A DNA stretch of 64,000 bases from Dromiciops gliroides (GCF_019393635.1 NC_057866.1:124743897-124807896); one strand, 5' to 3'. Shown: positions 21,960 to 33,266, counted from the stretch's first letter. The notes: generated by a model not told the origin, from the letters alone. Numbers and translations: made by a program.

Positions 21960-22900
21960 TCCTTCCATGTGAACACGAGGACTTTAAATTAAGTGACTTT
22001 ATCACTCTGTGACCCTAAGCCCCCATTTCTGTATACCTTTTATACCTTGAATAGCAAGTAGAGGAGGCAGGCTGAATAGAGATGAAAGTATAATTTGGCA
22101 AATAATGAGGCAAAGTGGGGAGAGCTTTCAGGCAACTGGCAAAGATAACCTTGGCCCAAAGGGTGTTTCTTGGTATCCTTTTAGGTTCAAACATGACTAG
22201 ACCATTCAGAATTGAATTTTGAAAAAAAAAAAAAAGCCAACCTCCATCCACTAAGGAGTAACTTCTACCCAGAGGAATTTGGCTATTAGTCATTTGCTAT
22301 CAGCCAGTCTTACCTGCTAGTTGTTGAAATGTTCAAAACAAACTGAGGTTCTCTGGGAGAAGGATGTCAACTGAATAAGGATACAGGTATTGTGACCATT
22401 AAAAAGTGGTGGGAGATAATTCAACTTATCAGAGGCATGCATCCCTTTGGCAGCTGGACTTGATTGTAATTCTTTAATTATAAACTAGGTTTTCTTATCT
22501 GACCCTCCAAGAGCACTTCTGTGGCTAGTAATACCCTGAATGTAACTCAATCCAGAATAATACCTCCAACATAAAGCCAAACAAGACTTCTAGCTGAGCT
22601 GACTGGAATTGGGAACAGGTCTGAACTAGCTGCCCACCATATAAATAGCACAAGGATAAGTACTTTACTCCTACCACCCTTGATCTACTTCCTGTTAGGT
22701 GTGGCCTAGAAATCATCAGGGTGGGTCCTACCCATTGTTAAAGCTGGCAACTGTCAATATGGATGTGAATTGAATGATACTACAAGTCCATAATTGCCAC
22801 CCAAATATTTCCACTGGTCTATCATAACACTACCCTTTTTACATACCTGGCCTTAAGCTCTCCCACCTTTGGAGTCACTATGTTGGGCTAGAGTCATCAA
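21960..22900. other. Unrecognised DNA
   Basis: No repeat family or exon recognised beyond short A runs. Confidence 0.4.
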
Positions 22901-22904
22901 TTCA

Positions 22905-23130
22905 ACATTTTAGAGGAAGGTTACTTTAGATTAGAGATCATTTTATCTAATCTCCAACTCTTGGACCCATTTAAAAGATGAGGAAACAGAGGTATAGTAT
23001 CTTGTGCACAGTAAATGTTTGATTGACTTGTTGATTGATTGACTTACCCAAGGTCATACAGCTACCAAATGATGGAGCCAAGACTGGACCCCAATTCTCA
23101 TAACTCATAAAGGGCTCTTTCCACAAAGAA
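22905..23130 (+). repeat. MIR-family (THER1-like) fragment
   Basis: CATTTTATCTAATCTCCAAC, AAAAGATGAGGAAACAGAGG and CAAGGTCATACAGCTACCAA, with an L2-type GTAAATGTTTGATTGACTTG piece inserted. Confidence 0.55.
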
Positions 23131-23264
23131 AGAATTGTCTTCAGAAGGCCATTGTTATCCTGCATATATGCTACCTAGGAAGGAACAGAGGTCTGTAACT
23201 ACTTTGGCCCTCTTCCTAAGTACTAAACATATATTTTTTAATGAATGAGTAAATTAAAAAATCA

Positions 23265-23395
23265 TTACCTCAGTTTCCTCATCTACAAAATGGGGGTAGC
23301 ATTTTGCTACCTTCCAGGGATGGTGTGAGGATCAAAAGAGATAATATGTGTAAAGTGCTTGTTTTCCAAACATCACCATTATTATTTCCCAAGTT
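23265..23395 (+). repeat. MIR-like 3' half
   Basis: CCTCAGTTTCCTCATCTACAAAATGGGGGTAG, GTGAGGATCAAAAGAGATAA, GTAAAGTGCTTG. Confidence 0.75.
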
Positions 23396-23547
23396 CACAC
23401 AGGTAGTAATCATCAGAAGTATCCTCACAGAATCAGGTCTGAGGTAGGCCTTAAAGGTTGGACAGACATCCTTGACAAGAAAGAAAGGAAAGAAGGGTTC
23501 CTAAAAGGTGCGGACAATCTGACAAAGTTTGCAAACACAAATAAGCA

Positions 23548-23635
23548 TACACATATATATGTATATGTGTGTGTGTGTACACACCTATGTATATGTATGT
23601 GTGTGTATATACATACATACCTGTAAAAATAGATA
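23548..23635. repeat. TA/TG/CA microsatellite
   Basis: ATATATATGTATATGTGTGTG followed by CACACCTATGTATATG and ACATACATACC units. Confidence 0.85.
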
Positions 23636-23939
23636 TATACCCAAAAAACAATTTTGTAAGCCAGTGAACATACTTTTTGCCTTTGTACCTACATGGAGCT
23701 ACTCATTAATAGGCAGAGTCAACATATTTACCCATTGCTAAACATCTTTATCCATTGTCCCACCATCACAGACAACTAATAGTCATCCTCAGGTATGTGG
23801 CTTCCTTGCATAGACACCACCCATTTCCCTCTAAAACAGGTACTCTAGAGACACAGGGTTTAAATCCAGAGGCAAGGAGGTGGAAAAAGAAAAGGGGATT
23901 ATTTTAACAGGATATATGCAAGATAAAGGAAGAAATACT

Positions 23940-24150
23940 TCATTTATCATCAGATGACCTGAGTTCAAATTCAAGTTCCAATGCTTACTAATTATGTGAC
24001 CTCAGGCAATTCATTTAACTCCTCCAAATCTGTTTCATCACCCATAAAACGAGGATAATAATATTTATAATTATTTATCTCACAGGGGAGTTATGAGGAA
24101 AAGCTTTGTGCTGTATTAACTTGAGCTGTTATCTCAGAAAGGTATTATCT
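23940..24150 (+). repeat. MIR-like SINE
   Basis: CAGATGACCTGAGTTCAAAT, GTGACCTCAGGCAATTCATT, CACCCATAAAACGAGGATAA, CACAGGGGAGTTATGAGG. Confidence 0.7.
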
Positions 24151-24221
24151 ATAATACTAATATAAAACCTAAGATATTTCTTGTGTGGGAATGGGAAACA
24201 AGGCATGTAAAATGCAGGCTC

Positions 24222-24390
24222 AGGTTCAGCTAGGTGGTACAGTGGATAAAGCACTGACCCTGGATTCAGGAGGACCTGAGTTCAATCCAGCCTCAGATAC
24301 TTGACACTTACTAGCTATATGACCCTGGGCAAGTCACTTAACCCTCATTGCCCCACCAAAACCAAAAAACACCACCACCACCAACAACAA
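24222..24390 (+). mobile_element. tRNA-derived SINE
   Basis: Copy with tail ACCAAAACCAAAAAACACCACC; flanks AAATGCAGGCTCA / AAATGCAAGCTCA form the TSD with one mismatch. Confidence 0.9.
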
Positions 24391-24424
24391 AAATGCAAGC
24401 TCAATCAGTTTGACTGAGTACCCA

Positions 24425-24557
24425 ATCCTCCTCTTTCTCCCCCTCCTCCTCCCCCTCCCCCCTCCTCCTTCTTTTCCTCCTCCCCCTCCCCCCTCCTCCT
24501 TCTTTTTCTCCTCCTCCCCCTCCCCCCTCCTCTTCTTCTTCTTCTTCTTCTTCTTCT

Positions 24558-24596
<39 letters not shown>

Positions 24597-24640
24597 TCTT
24601 CTTCCTCTTCTTCTTCCTCTTCTTCTTCCTCTTCTTCTTC
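24425..24640. repeat. CCT/CTT pyrimidine tract
   Basis: About 215 bases almost purely pyrimidine on the plus strand: CCCCTCC blocks, then CTT repeats, then CTCTTCTTCTTC units. Long proline/serine/phenylalanine or lysine/glutamate frames across it are artefacts. Confidence 0.95.
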
Positions 24641-24649
24641 ATGTCCTTT

Positions 24650-25115
24650 GTACCATTACAACTCCTCTAGAATGTATGTGGGGCTACAGACTCCAGTATT
24701 CCGCCATGAGGTATCTCCCCCTCCAGAAGCTTTGGAGCACATTCTCCAGCCTTGTGTTCATTACTCACTCTTGGGCACAAATTCTCTTTTGGAATATTGG
24801 GGCTCCCCTGCAGGCAGGCGTCACATAGCACAGCACACGGTCTCTGTGCCTACCTGGCCACCTCCCCCTCACCTCCCTCATCTCCATGTAAAGCTAAGGC
24901 AGCCAGAAAAACCATGGCTCCCAGATTATAGAACACAGAAGATGAAATCACACATAGAAGGATAATGGAAGAGCTGACAGCCCCAGATCCTGATTATGGA
25001 GAGCTTGGAATCCTGCAGGCCTACAATTATCAAATGATCATTTAGCCCATTCCCCTGGCCAAAGCATGAGTCACCGCTATAAATGTGATCACCATGTCAA
25101 CTTCTCAGCCTCCCA
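24650..25115. other. Unrecognised DNA
   Basis: No repeat recognised. A 105-codon plus-strand frame (24648-24965) has no family motif and begins inside the microsatellite flank. Confidence 0.4.
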
Positions 25116-25117
25116 CA

Positions 25118-25275
25118 GAGGTGAAGTGCAGTGGAAAGAGCGTTAGATTCAGCATCACAGGACCTGTATTTTAAGGGTATGACCTTTGAAAAGTCACTTC
25201 ACCTCAGTAGGCCTCGATGTCCTTGTCAGTAAAATGAGAGAGACTGAGTAACTTTTAGGATCCTTTACTGTTCTA
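25118..25275 (+). repeat. MIR-like SINE
   Basis: GTGGAAAGAGCGTTAGATTC, GGACCTGTATTTTAAGGG, AAAGTCACTTCACCTCAGTA, GTCAGTAAAATGAGAGAG. Confidence 0.7.
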
Positions 25276-25277
25276 GG

Positions 25278-25435
25278 AGCAGCTAGATGGTACAATGGAT
25301 AGAGCACCAGACCTGGAGTCAGGAGGATCTGAGTTCAAATTCAGCCTCAGCTGAAATTCAGTCTCAGTGTCAGCTGTGTGACACAGGGCAAGTCACTTAA
25401 TCCTGATGGCCTCCAAAAAGAAAAAAAAGATCTCT
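25278..25435 (+). mobile_element. tRNA-derived SINE, diverged
   Basis: GAGCAGCTAGATGGTACAAT to AAGTCACTTAATCCTGATGG plus A-rich tail, with a small internal duplication (CAGCCTCAG / CAGTCTCAG). Confidence 0.8.
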
Positions 25436-25439
25436 TACA

Positions 25440-26390
25440 ATTCAAAGTCTAGGAACCTATGAATGTTTGTGATTAGAGGACCTGCATTATCCATGTACAA
25501 GAATCTTAAGTAAACTGCTAAATTTTGATTCTGTTATCAGTCTCAAAATCCCATTCATGATGATTATTTCACACTCCATGTAAGTGCTCCCTCAACAAAT
25601 TCATATAGCAACTCCTGCATTCCCTGCAAATATTTTTTTTGCAAATATTCTTTATGGCAAAATGAAACAAAACAAAACATTCACCACTGCTGAGGAGCCT
25701 CAGTGAATTTAGTGAGGCAGGTCCTCAGATTATAGAAGCAGTCCATCACCAGGTCCCTACGAACCCCTTCCAGTCCAGTAAAACTTAAAATAAAGGTATG
25801 TTTGGTGACTTCACTCACGTGTTATAAAGGACTACGTATCAGATGAGCAATTGTAGGATAGGGAAATAGGGATAAAGGCAAATTGGGGAGGAGATAATGG
25901 AGTCATCAATCACTAACTGCCTCCTAGTATGCACTGTGGAATCATTTGCTTGTTTGTTTGCCTAGCTCTGTGATTTCATCAGTGCAGGGAGCTCTCCAGA
26001 GGAAGTTTCCCTACACGTAAGTCAACAATTTTTTTCCCCTACTGTCGTGGAGAGTTGCCTAACCCAGAGATTAAGTGAGCTGCCCAAGATCACAGGGTCA
26101 GGATATATCAGAAGCATGGCTTTAATCTGTTCTGTCTAGGTTTTATGGACTGTTCTAAGCTACTACTCCATCTAAATATGGTATCAGAAACCAAAAGTTC
26201 AATTCTGGCCCAGCAAATGCTCTATGAGGGTAGAGACGTGTCATTTTGGGAGGTTTGTTGTTATTGTTTTGGGTTTTTGACCTTGAATGCCCCAGAACCT
26301 AGCACAGATAGGAAGGAGTCCCACCCATAAACAGAAAGTTTAGGAAACAGATTTCAGTCAATAAGAATTAAATTCTTATTATGTGCCAAG
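25440..26390. other. Unrecognised DNA
   Basis: No family recognised apart from a weak MIR-like stretch near 26070 (GCTGCCCAAGATCACAGGGTC). Confidence 0.4.
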
Positions 26391-26404
26391 CACCATGCCA
26401 CCTA

Positions 26405-26620
26405 GATTCCCCTAAAGGATGATGAATAGTGTGGCACAGTGGAAAAAGTGTCTGGATTTAAAGTCAGAGAACTTGGGTTCAAATCTCACCTGTGCAACTT
26501 AGTACCTGTATAACTCTGGCTAAGTCACGGAATCTCTCTTGGCCTCAGTTTCTTCATCTGTAAAAAAGAAGGGTTAGACTAGATATCACCTTGAGGGTTC
26601 CTTGCTGCACTAAATCGATG
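26405..26620 (+). repeat. MIR-like SINE
   Basis: GTGTGGCACAGTGGAAAAAG, GAACTTGGGTTCAAATCTCA, CTGGCTAAGTCACGGAATCT, CAGTTTCTTCATCTGTAAAA. Confidence 0.8.
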
Positions 26621-26629
26621 ACCCCAAGA

Positions 26630-28100
26630 AACACTAGAATATCTGTGAGTGATGTTTAGGCAGTTTGTTTTCCCCAGATATACTCGTTGATTTGGGGGTA
26701 ACTTGTTAATCTTAACCCTAACATGGGACATCAGCTCATGGTAATAGTCCAAACTACTTTACTTTTACCAGAGACTTCAGAGATTTTCCAGGGGCCAAAT
26801 GATCATCCAAAAGTTAGTGTCAGGAAGTCAATTCAGGGAATAATTTAAATGGGAAAAACCCAACTTGGTCAATTTGCGATTTTAAATTAGACAATGTTCT
26901 GTTTAGAACTGGGTAGTTGGGCTTTGATCAGAGATTTGACATCTAGAGGTATCTGATATTCAGGTGGATGCTCCCCATTTTCTAAAGTATCCTGAGTAAC
27001 CTCTGGAGAAGACTGACTTCATGGTGACCCTAGCAGGCTTATTGCCATATATGAATAATTCCCAGCATCTTATGGCATAACTGATTTTCTCTCTCTTTCT
27101 TTGGAGAGGGGGTGAAGATAGGGTGGGGAGATGCCATCCGCCAAGGGATGCTTAAGAATGTGCTAATAATTCCCAAGAGAAATTGGCTAGAATTAGCTCC
27201 TAATGACTAATGAAGCTGTCATCAACCATTCCTTCCTGCTGTTTGATAATGCCTTCCAAAGACCCCTTTATGAAGATGGATAGTACTGTGATGCTACATC
27301 AGAGGGGCTGGCACACTGTCAAAGGAAATGGGGGCCAGCTGACTTTGCATGCTACACTTTTTTTCATTATACTGCACAATAACTTGTTATTAAATGAAAA
27401 TGAATTCACCATTAGGGACTTGATAGTATTTAATAACAGTTCAAAAACATTTTGTGATTAAAACTTTTTTTGAACTATAGTGAGCTTACAACATAGCAGT
27501 CATCTAAATTAATGCCATTCTGTATCATCAGAGGTTAGCATTTCCATGACAAATCTTAAATGTTTCATCAATCAGGCAATTTCTGTGTTTAGAAACATCA
27601 CAGAAAAGTTTACTTTGGAACTAAGCCAAAAATAACAATGAATTATCTTTTCTCCTTAAGTATTTTATGTACAGGGTTACATAGGGGTAAAAACCTATGA
27701 CTCCATCAATAAATGAGTGCCTAGATGGTAGGGTGCTACCCCTGATGGCCAAGAGGCCCCTTGAGTCTTCCAGAGCAAGAAAAGGTTGGCAAAATGCCCC
27801 CCTCTCCATTCATGTCCTATAAGATATAGAGTGCAAGGATTAGGAAGAATATCAAAGGTTAAGAATAGCTTTTATTTTTATATAGCTTATTTTATTTAAT
27901 ATTTTGATTAACAGGCATTTACTTTCTCTTCCTCCTCTCTCCCCCCATATTAAAGAAAAAGAAAATAGTTCTACTGTAATGTTTGTTTTAAAATGCAAAT
28001 TAGTTCCAACATGATTGATATATTTGGAAACAATTCCAGTATAACATGAATTTCTCATTTACTTATGCTCAATTTTGTCCTCAGGAATAGCAAAAGGTAA
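26630..28100. other. Repeat-poor DNA
   Basis: About 1.4 kb with no recognisable transposon, exon or RNA gene. Confidence 0.4.
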
Positions 28101-28107
28101 AAATGCT

Positions 28108-28685
28108 CGGGGGAAACTAGGTGGCGCAGTGGAGAGAGCACCGATCCTGGATTAAGGAGAACCTGAGTTCAAATTCGGCCTCAGACCCTTGACCCTTAAT
28201 AGCTGTGTGACCTTGGGCAAGTCACTTAACCCTCTGTGAGAATCAGAGTGCCGCCCCTCTGCTGAGAAAGACATTGTGAGAACCAGGGCAGCGTCACCCT
28301 GAGGAGAAAGCATGTGACTAGCGTCTGGAAGTTACATCTATTCATAGAACCATCTATAAGTCATGTCAATCAATGCTACCAGCCAATTACCTCGCTGCTG
28401 TGTGTGGGGACTAGTCCCGCAGGGAGCTTCCGCTAGAGAAGAACAGGAGATCCTTCTTTCCATTGGAGGTCATGGTAACAGCAGCAGGTCTAGGGAGCTA
28501 GGCTCTTTCTTTCTGAATTCCATGTGTTCTCTTTACTAACCCCTAATATACTTTAATAAATGCTTAGTACCCAAAGACTGGTGCTATAAGCTTCTAATTT
28601 AAGGTGACCACACATTAGATTTTTAGACATCACAGTTATATTTTAAACTTCACACCTCATTGCCCTGAAAAAAAAAAAAAAGATT
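28108..28685 (+). mobile_element. tRNA-derived SINE split by a solo LTR
   Basis: SINE 5' part 28108-28234 (GGGGAAACTAGGTGGCGCAG to CACTTAACCCTC) and 3' part 28655-28685 (CCTCATTGCCCTG plus A14). The two halves rejoin exactly across the LTR. Confidence 0.92.
28235..28654 (+). mobile_element. Solo LTR of an endogenous retrovirus
   Basis: 420 bp, TG..CA ends (TGTGAGAATCAGAG to AAACTTCACA), flanked by the 4-bp duplication CCTC. A TTTAATAAATGC polyadenylation segment lies at 28552-28563. The 4-bp duplication suits a gammaretrovirus-like (ERV1) family. No internal region remains, as expected after LTR-LTR recombination. It is younger than the SINE it entered. Confidence 0.82.
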
Positions 28686-28689
28686 AAAA

Positions 28690-29285
28690 TGCTCTAAATC
28701 ACTATTGATTATAGGCATGCAAATCAAAAGAACTCTGAAGTTCTGCCTCACATCTATCAGATTTGGCTAATATGACAAAAAAGAAAATGACAAATGTTTG
28801 AGGAGATGTGGAAAAGTAGAGACACTAATGCATTCTTGGTGGAGTTGTGAACTGATCCAACTATCATGGAGAACAATTTGGAACTATGCCCAAAGGGCAT
28901 AAAACTGTGCATACCCTTGACCCAGCAATAACACTACTAGGTCTATACCTGAAAGAGATCAAAGAAAAATGACCTATGTATACAAAAATATTTGTAGCCA
29001 TTCTTTTTGTGGAGGCAAAGAATTGGAAATTGAGGGGATGCCCATCAATTGGGGCATGGCTGAACAAGATATGGTATATGATTATGATGGAATACTATTG
29101 TGCTATAAGAAATGATGAGCAGAATGCTTTCAGAAAAACCTGGGAAGACTTACATGAACTGATGCAAAGTGAAATGAGCAGAACCAGAACATTGTTTACA
29201 GTAACAGCAATATTGTATGATAATTAACTGTGAAGATTTAGCTATTCTCAGCAATACAATAATCCAAGACAATTCCAAAGGATTT
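28690..29285 (+). mobile_element. L1 ORF2 3' end
   Basis: Encodes, with breaks, the C-terminal L1 ORF2 block. GGAACTATGCCCAAAGGGCA, ACCCTTGACCCAGCAATAAC (DPAIPLLG region), ATTTGTAGCCATTCTTTTTG and GATGGAATACTATTGTGCTA are all present. The frame is broken, no upstream RT domain is present. Confidence 0.88.
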
Positions 29286-29472
29286 ACTTCATATAAAGTC
29301 TTTCTAGGTTTTTCTGAAAGCATCCTGCTCATTATTTCTTTCTCTTTTTTGGACTTAAAATATTTGTTATTTAATACCCTTTGTTTTAAACAAGATATGA
29401 ATTCATCACATTTGTTTCAACCACCCACCTATTTTCTTTAACATTTCCATTTAAAGTTTTGAGTTCCAAATT

Positions 29473-29515
<43 letters not shown>

Positions 29516-30012
29516 CCTCTCCTTCCTCACCCCTCCCCAAGATAGCAAGCAATCTGATATAGGTTATACATGTGGAATTATATAAAACATTTCTATATTA
29601 GTCACTTTCTATAAGAAGACTCAAATAAAAGGGAAAAATGAAAAATGGCATGCTTCAGTCTGTATTCATTCAATATCAGTTTTTTCTCTGGAGGTGGATA
29701 GCATGCTTCATCATGAGTCCTTTGGGATTGTCTCAGATCATTGTATTGCTAAGAATAGCTAAGTCATTCACAGTTCTTCATCAAACAATATTGCTGCTAC
29801 TATGCACAACATTTTCCTGGTTCTATTCATTTCACTATTCATCAGTTCATGTAAGTCTTTCCAGGTTTTTCTGAAATTATCCTGCTTGTCACTTCTTACG
29901 ATACAATAGTATTCCATTACAATCCTATACCACAGCTTGTTCAGCTACTCCCCAATTGATGTTCATCCTCTTGATTTCCAATTCTTAGCCACCACAAAAA
30001 GAGCTGCTATAA
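29286..30012 (-). mobile_element. L1 3' end, minus strand, host of a nested L1
   Basis: 29430-30012 is the reverse complement of the L1 3' UTR and ORF2 end (AGTTTTGAGTTCCAAATTA, TC microsatellite 29479-29512, GATATAGGTTATACATGTGG, CATTCACAGTTCTTCATCAA, CCCCAATTGATG). It continues at 30503. 29286-29340 is a further reverse L1 fragment. Confidence 0.85.
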
Positions 30013-30305
30013 CTCTGAAGGACTTATGAAAAATGTGATCCATCCCCAGAGAAAGAACTAATGGTGTCTGAATACAGATTGAAGCATAATTTTTTCTGTT
30101 TCTTTTTCTTAAATTGTTTTGGTCTTTTTTCTTTCACAACCTAATATGGAAATGTTTTGCATGACTATACATCTATAACTTATATTAAACTGCTTGTGTT
30201 CTTAGGTGGGGGGAGAAAATTTGGAATACAAAGTTTTTAAAATGGATATTAAATTTTTTTTACATGTAATTGGTGAAAAAATAAAATTCTAAATAATTTT
30301 TTTAA
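30013..30305 (+). mobile_element. L1 3' UTR inserted into an opposite-strand L1
   Basis: CTCTGAAGGACTTATGAAAA to ACATGTAATTGGTGAAAAAA plus A-rich tail. TSD AAAAAGAGCTGCTATAA (29996-30012) / AAAAAGATCTGCTATAA (30486-30502), one mismatch. Confidence 0.9.
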
Positions 30306-30318
30306 AAAAGAGAGATCT

Positions 30319-30466
30319 AGGGGCAGCTAGGTGGCACAGTGGATAAAGCACCAGCCCTGGATTCAGGAGGACCTGAGTTCAAATCCGGTCTCAGACACTT
30401 ACTAGCTGTGTGACCCTGGGTAAGTGACTTAACCCCAATTGCCTCACCCAGAGAGAGAGAGAGAAA
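30319..30466 (+). mobile_element. tRNA-derived SINE in the nested L1 tail
   Basis: Flanked by AGAGAGATCTAG (30308-30319 and about 30467-30478); the tail has become a GA-rich repeat. Confidence 0.88.
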
Positions 30467-30502
30467 GAGAGAGATCTAGGGAAAAAAAAAGATCTGCTAT
30501 AA

Positions 30503-30715
30503 ATATTTTTGTACAAAAAGGTCTTTTTCTCTTTTTAGGGATATCTTTGGGATATAAACCTAGCAGTGGTATTGCTGGATCCAAGGGTATGCACAGTTTT
30601 ATAGCCCTTTGGGCATCATTCCAAACTGCTCTCCAGAATGGTTGGATCCATTCACAACTTGTGGTTTTCATTTTGAAATTTTGCATAGCTCAGTGATTTT
30701 TAGGAATCCATATGT
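30503..30715 (-). mobile_element. L1 ORF2 3' end, continuation of 29430-30012
   Basis: The reverse frame 30444-30686 reads WIQPFWRAVWNDAQRAIKLC..LDPAIPLLGLYPKDIPKK, the conserved C-terminal L1 ORF2 block. Confidence 0.9.
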
Positions 30716-30929
30716 TGAGTTATCACAGAACTGACTGTAGTTATAACAAATACATATAGTCAAGCAAAATTAATTCCCAAATTGATGATGTCTGAAAAAA
30801 AGTACCTTATCCTGTGCCTTGAGTCTGTAATCTCTCTGTTGGGAAATAGGTAACATTCTCTATCATTGATGCTCAGAGATCATCCTAGGTCATTGAATTA
30901 ATTAGAGTTCCTGAGCCTTTCAGAGTTTG

Positions 30930-31135
30930 TTGTATCTATACTATTGTTGTTATTGCATAAATTTTTCTGGTTCTGATCATTTTACTCCTCAGCAGCTCAT
31001 ATAAGTCTTCCCAGGGTTCTCTGAAGTCATCCAGTTCATTATTTCTTATAGTACAATAGTATTCCATTATATTTATATATCATAATTTGTTCAGCCATTC
31101 TTCTACTGATGGAAACTCCTTAGTTTTGAATATTC
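30930..31135 (-). mobile_element. L1 ORF2 3' fragment
   Basis: GATCATTTTACTCCTCAGCA, TATAGTACAATAGTATTCCA, ATTTGTTCAGCCATTC in reverse-L1 order. Confidence 0.75.
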
Positions 31136-31139
31136 TTAC

Positions 31140-31525
31140 TTTTAAAATTTTATTTTTTTATTTTTCCAATTAAAAAAAACATTTATCTTCTCTTTCTCCC
31201 ACTCCCCTCAAATCAAAGCCCGCCCCAAAAGTAAAGAAAGCCTTTACAACAACTCTGTATTGTCAAGCAAAGAAAATTCATTTTAATTGTGTAAAAAATG
31301 TATGTCTCATTTTGAGCCCACATCTCTCTTTAAGGAAGTGGGGAACATGCTTCATCTCTGGTCCTCTGGAATCATGGTTTGTCATTGCATTAATAAGAAA
31401 TCTAAAGTCATTCATAATTGTTTTTCTTTATAATGTTGCCATTGCATAAATTGTTTCCTTGGTTCTGCTCATTGTACTCATTATTAGATCATAGTTTTCC
31501 CAGATTACTCTGAATATTCCATTTT
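31140..31525 (-). mobile_element. L1 3' end of another subfamily
   Basis: TTTTCCAATTAAAAAAAACA..CTCTTTCTCCCACTCCCCTC is a reverse L1 terminus. GGAACATGCTTCATCTCTGG and TAATGTTGCCATTGCATAAA are the ORF2-end counterpart. It is more diverged than neighbours. Confidence 0.7.
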
Positions 31526-31526
31526 A

Positions 31527-31674
31527 CATTTTTTTTAAGTGAGGCAATTAGAGTTAAGTGACTTGCCCAGGGTCACACAGGTAGTAAGTGTCAAGTGTCT
31601 GAGGCCAGATTTGAACTCAGGTACTCCTGACTCCAGGGCCGGTGCTCTATCCACTGCACCACCTAGCTGCCCCC
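31527..31674 (-). mobile_element. tRNA-derived SINE
   Basis: Complete reverse copy, GTGAGGCAATTAGAGTTAAG to ACCTAGCTGCCCCC; flanks share TTTACAT. Confidence 0.9.
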
Positions 31675-31894
31675 AGTTTACATATTTTATGGCAAGAATA
31701 GTCAGTCTTTCAATGCCCCTGAAGCATTCCAACATTTTGCCCTAATAAGTTCAGGGGTAGAACCAGTGACGAAACATTATATCTATACTGCAAATGAGAG
31801 AACTGAGGATCAGAGAGGTAACTGACACCCAAGGTCATAGAATCACTTAGTCCCATGTATACCTGATTAAGCAGCTCCTTTACAATGTCCTCCC

Positions 31895-31983
31895 AAAGTG
31901 GTCTTTGAAAAATCCAATTCAAGTCAACACCCATCATATCATGATGTCATTGGTCCTCTTTGAAAATGAAGGATGAACAACAG
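31895..31983 (+). repeat. LINE-type 3' tail (shared tail family)
   Basis: CCAATTCAAGTCAACACCCA, CATGATGTCATTGGTCCTCT, TTGAAAATGAAGGATGAACAACAG. The same tail closes elements at 41741, 62115 and, in reverse, 51489. Confidence 0.7.
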
Positions 31984-32334
31984 AACACAATGAAGAAAAA
32001 CCCACTGCCCCTCAAGATAGTGCATTCCATACCTAGATGGATCTCATTATTTCCACATAACCTAGACCTGCTGTTGCAACTTTCTTTGATTCTAGTTCCA
32101 CTGCCTGAGAGCAGACTAAATCTAATCCTTCTTTGACTTGAGATATTTGATGACAGCTCTCAATCCCCATCCCCCTACCCATAACTCTGCTTTTCCCCAT
32201 GCTAAATACCCCGGGTTCTCTCAATCCATCCTCTGATGTGCTTCAGCTTGTCTATTCATAATGTGACAAGAATGGAACCTAACACTCTAGGTAGGTTATA
32301 GAACAATTACCTCTTTCTTTTCAGATACTACCCC

Positions 32335-32478
32335 ATTTTTTTTTTGTAGTGAGGCAACTGGGGTTAAGTGACTTACCCAGGATCACACAGGTAGTAAGTG
32401 TCAAGAGTCTTAGGCCAGATTTAAACTCAGGTCCTCCTGAATCCAGTGCTCTATCCACTGTGCCACCTAGCTGCCCCC
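32335..32478 (-). mobile_element. tRNA-derived SINE
   Basis: TSD AGATACTACCCC / GGATACTACCCA (32323-32334 and 32479-32490). Confidence 0.9.
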
Positions 32479-32490
32479 GGATACTACCCA

Positions 32491-32795
32491 AATTTTTAAA
32501 AAATTAATAAATATTCTTATTTATAGTTTTGAGTTCCAAATTCGATCCTTCCTTCCCTCCTCCTCCCCCCAGGAAGTAAGCAATCAGATATAGATTATAC
32601 ATGTGTAATTATGTAAAACATTACCATGGTAGTCATTTTGTATAAGAAAACTGGAATAAAAGAAAAAAATGAAAGAAATAAAATGAAAAATAGCATGCTT
32701 CAGTCTGTGTTCAATCAATATCAGTTCTTTCTTTGGATGTGGAAAGAATGCTTCATCACTAGTCCTTTGGGATTGTCTTGGATCACTGTATTGCT
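32491..32795 (-). mobile_element. L1 3' end
   Basis: Reverse L1 3' UTR (AGTTTTGAGTTCCAAATTC, GATATAGATTATACATGTG, AATATCAGTTCTTTCTTTGG). Perfect TSD GGATACTACCCA (32479-32490 and 32796-32807), sharing its left copy with the neighbouring SINE. Confidence 0.9.
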
Positions 32796-32991
32796 GGATA
32801 CTACCCATATCTTAATGTAGCTCAAGATCATATTAGCATTTGTAGTTACCACATTAAACAGTTGGCCAATGTGGGACTTGAAATCCATTTAAATCTTGCA
32901 TATACCTTTTTCATTTTATTTTTCAATTCATAAACCTGGAAAGGTTTTGCTCGCACAAAAGCAAGATAACTAGCATTAGAAGAGAAACGAG

Positions 32992-33149
32992 GGGGCAGCT
33001 AGGTGGTGCAGTAGATAAAGCACCGGCCTTGAATTTAGGAGGACCTGAGTTCAAATCCAGCCTCAGACACTTGATACTTACTAGCTGTGTGACCCTGGGC
33101 AAGTCACTTAACCCCCAAGGCCCTGCAAAAAAAAAAAAAAAGAAGAAGA
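32992..33149 (+). mobile_element. tRNA-derived SINE
   Basis: Complete copy with perfect TSD AGAGAAACGAG (32981-32991 and 33150-33160). Confidence 0.93.
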
Positions 33150-33266
33150 AGAGAAACGAGTTACTGAGAAAAAAATCTTTGCAGGAAGTTTCTCTGATAA
33201 AAGCCTCATTTCCAATATACATAAGGAATTAGAGTAAATTCATAAGAATAAGATCTATTCCTTAAC

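Noticed and set aside
8536-24640. Possible CRISPR or satellite arrays
   Set aside because: Regular repeats here are simple microsatellites without unique spacers.
24334-24670. Poly-lysine/glutamate and proline/phenylalanine open frames
   Set aside because: Translation of the CCT/CTT tract in both directions.
29286-30305. Twin-priming inversion of one L1
   Set aside because: Both orientations contain the same 3' UTR and a separate TSD exists, so at least two elements are present.
31539-31745. Recurrent small frames with LPRVTQLVSVKCLR or SGLRHLTLTSCVTLGKSL, seen at many loci
   Set aside because: These are translations of the two strands of the tRNA-derived SINE, not a protein family.
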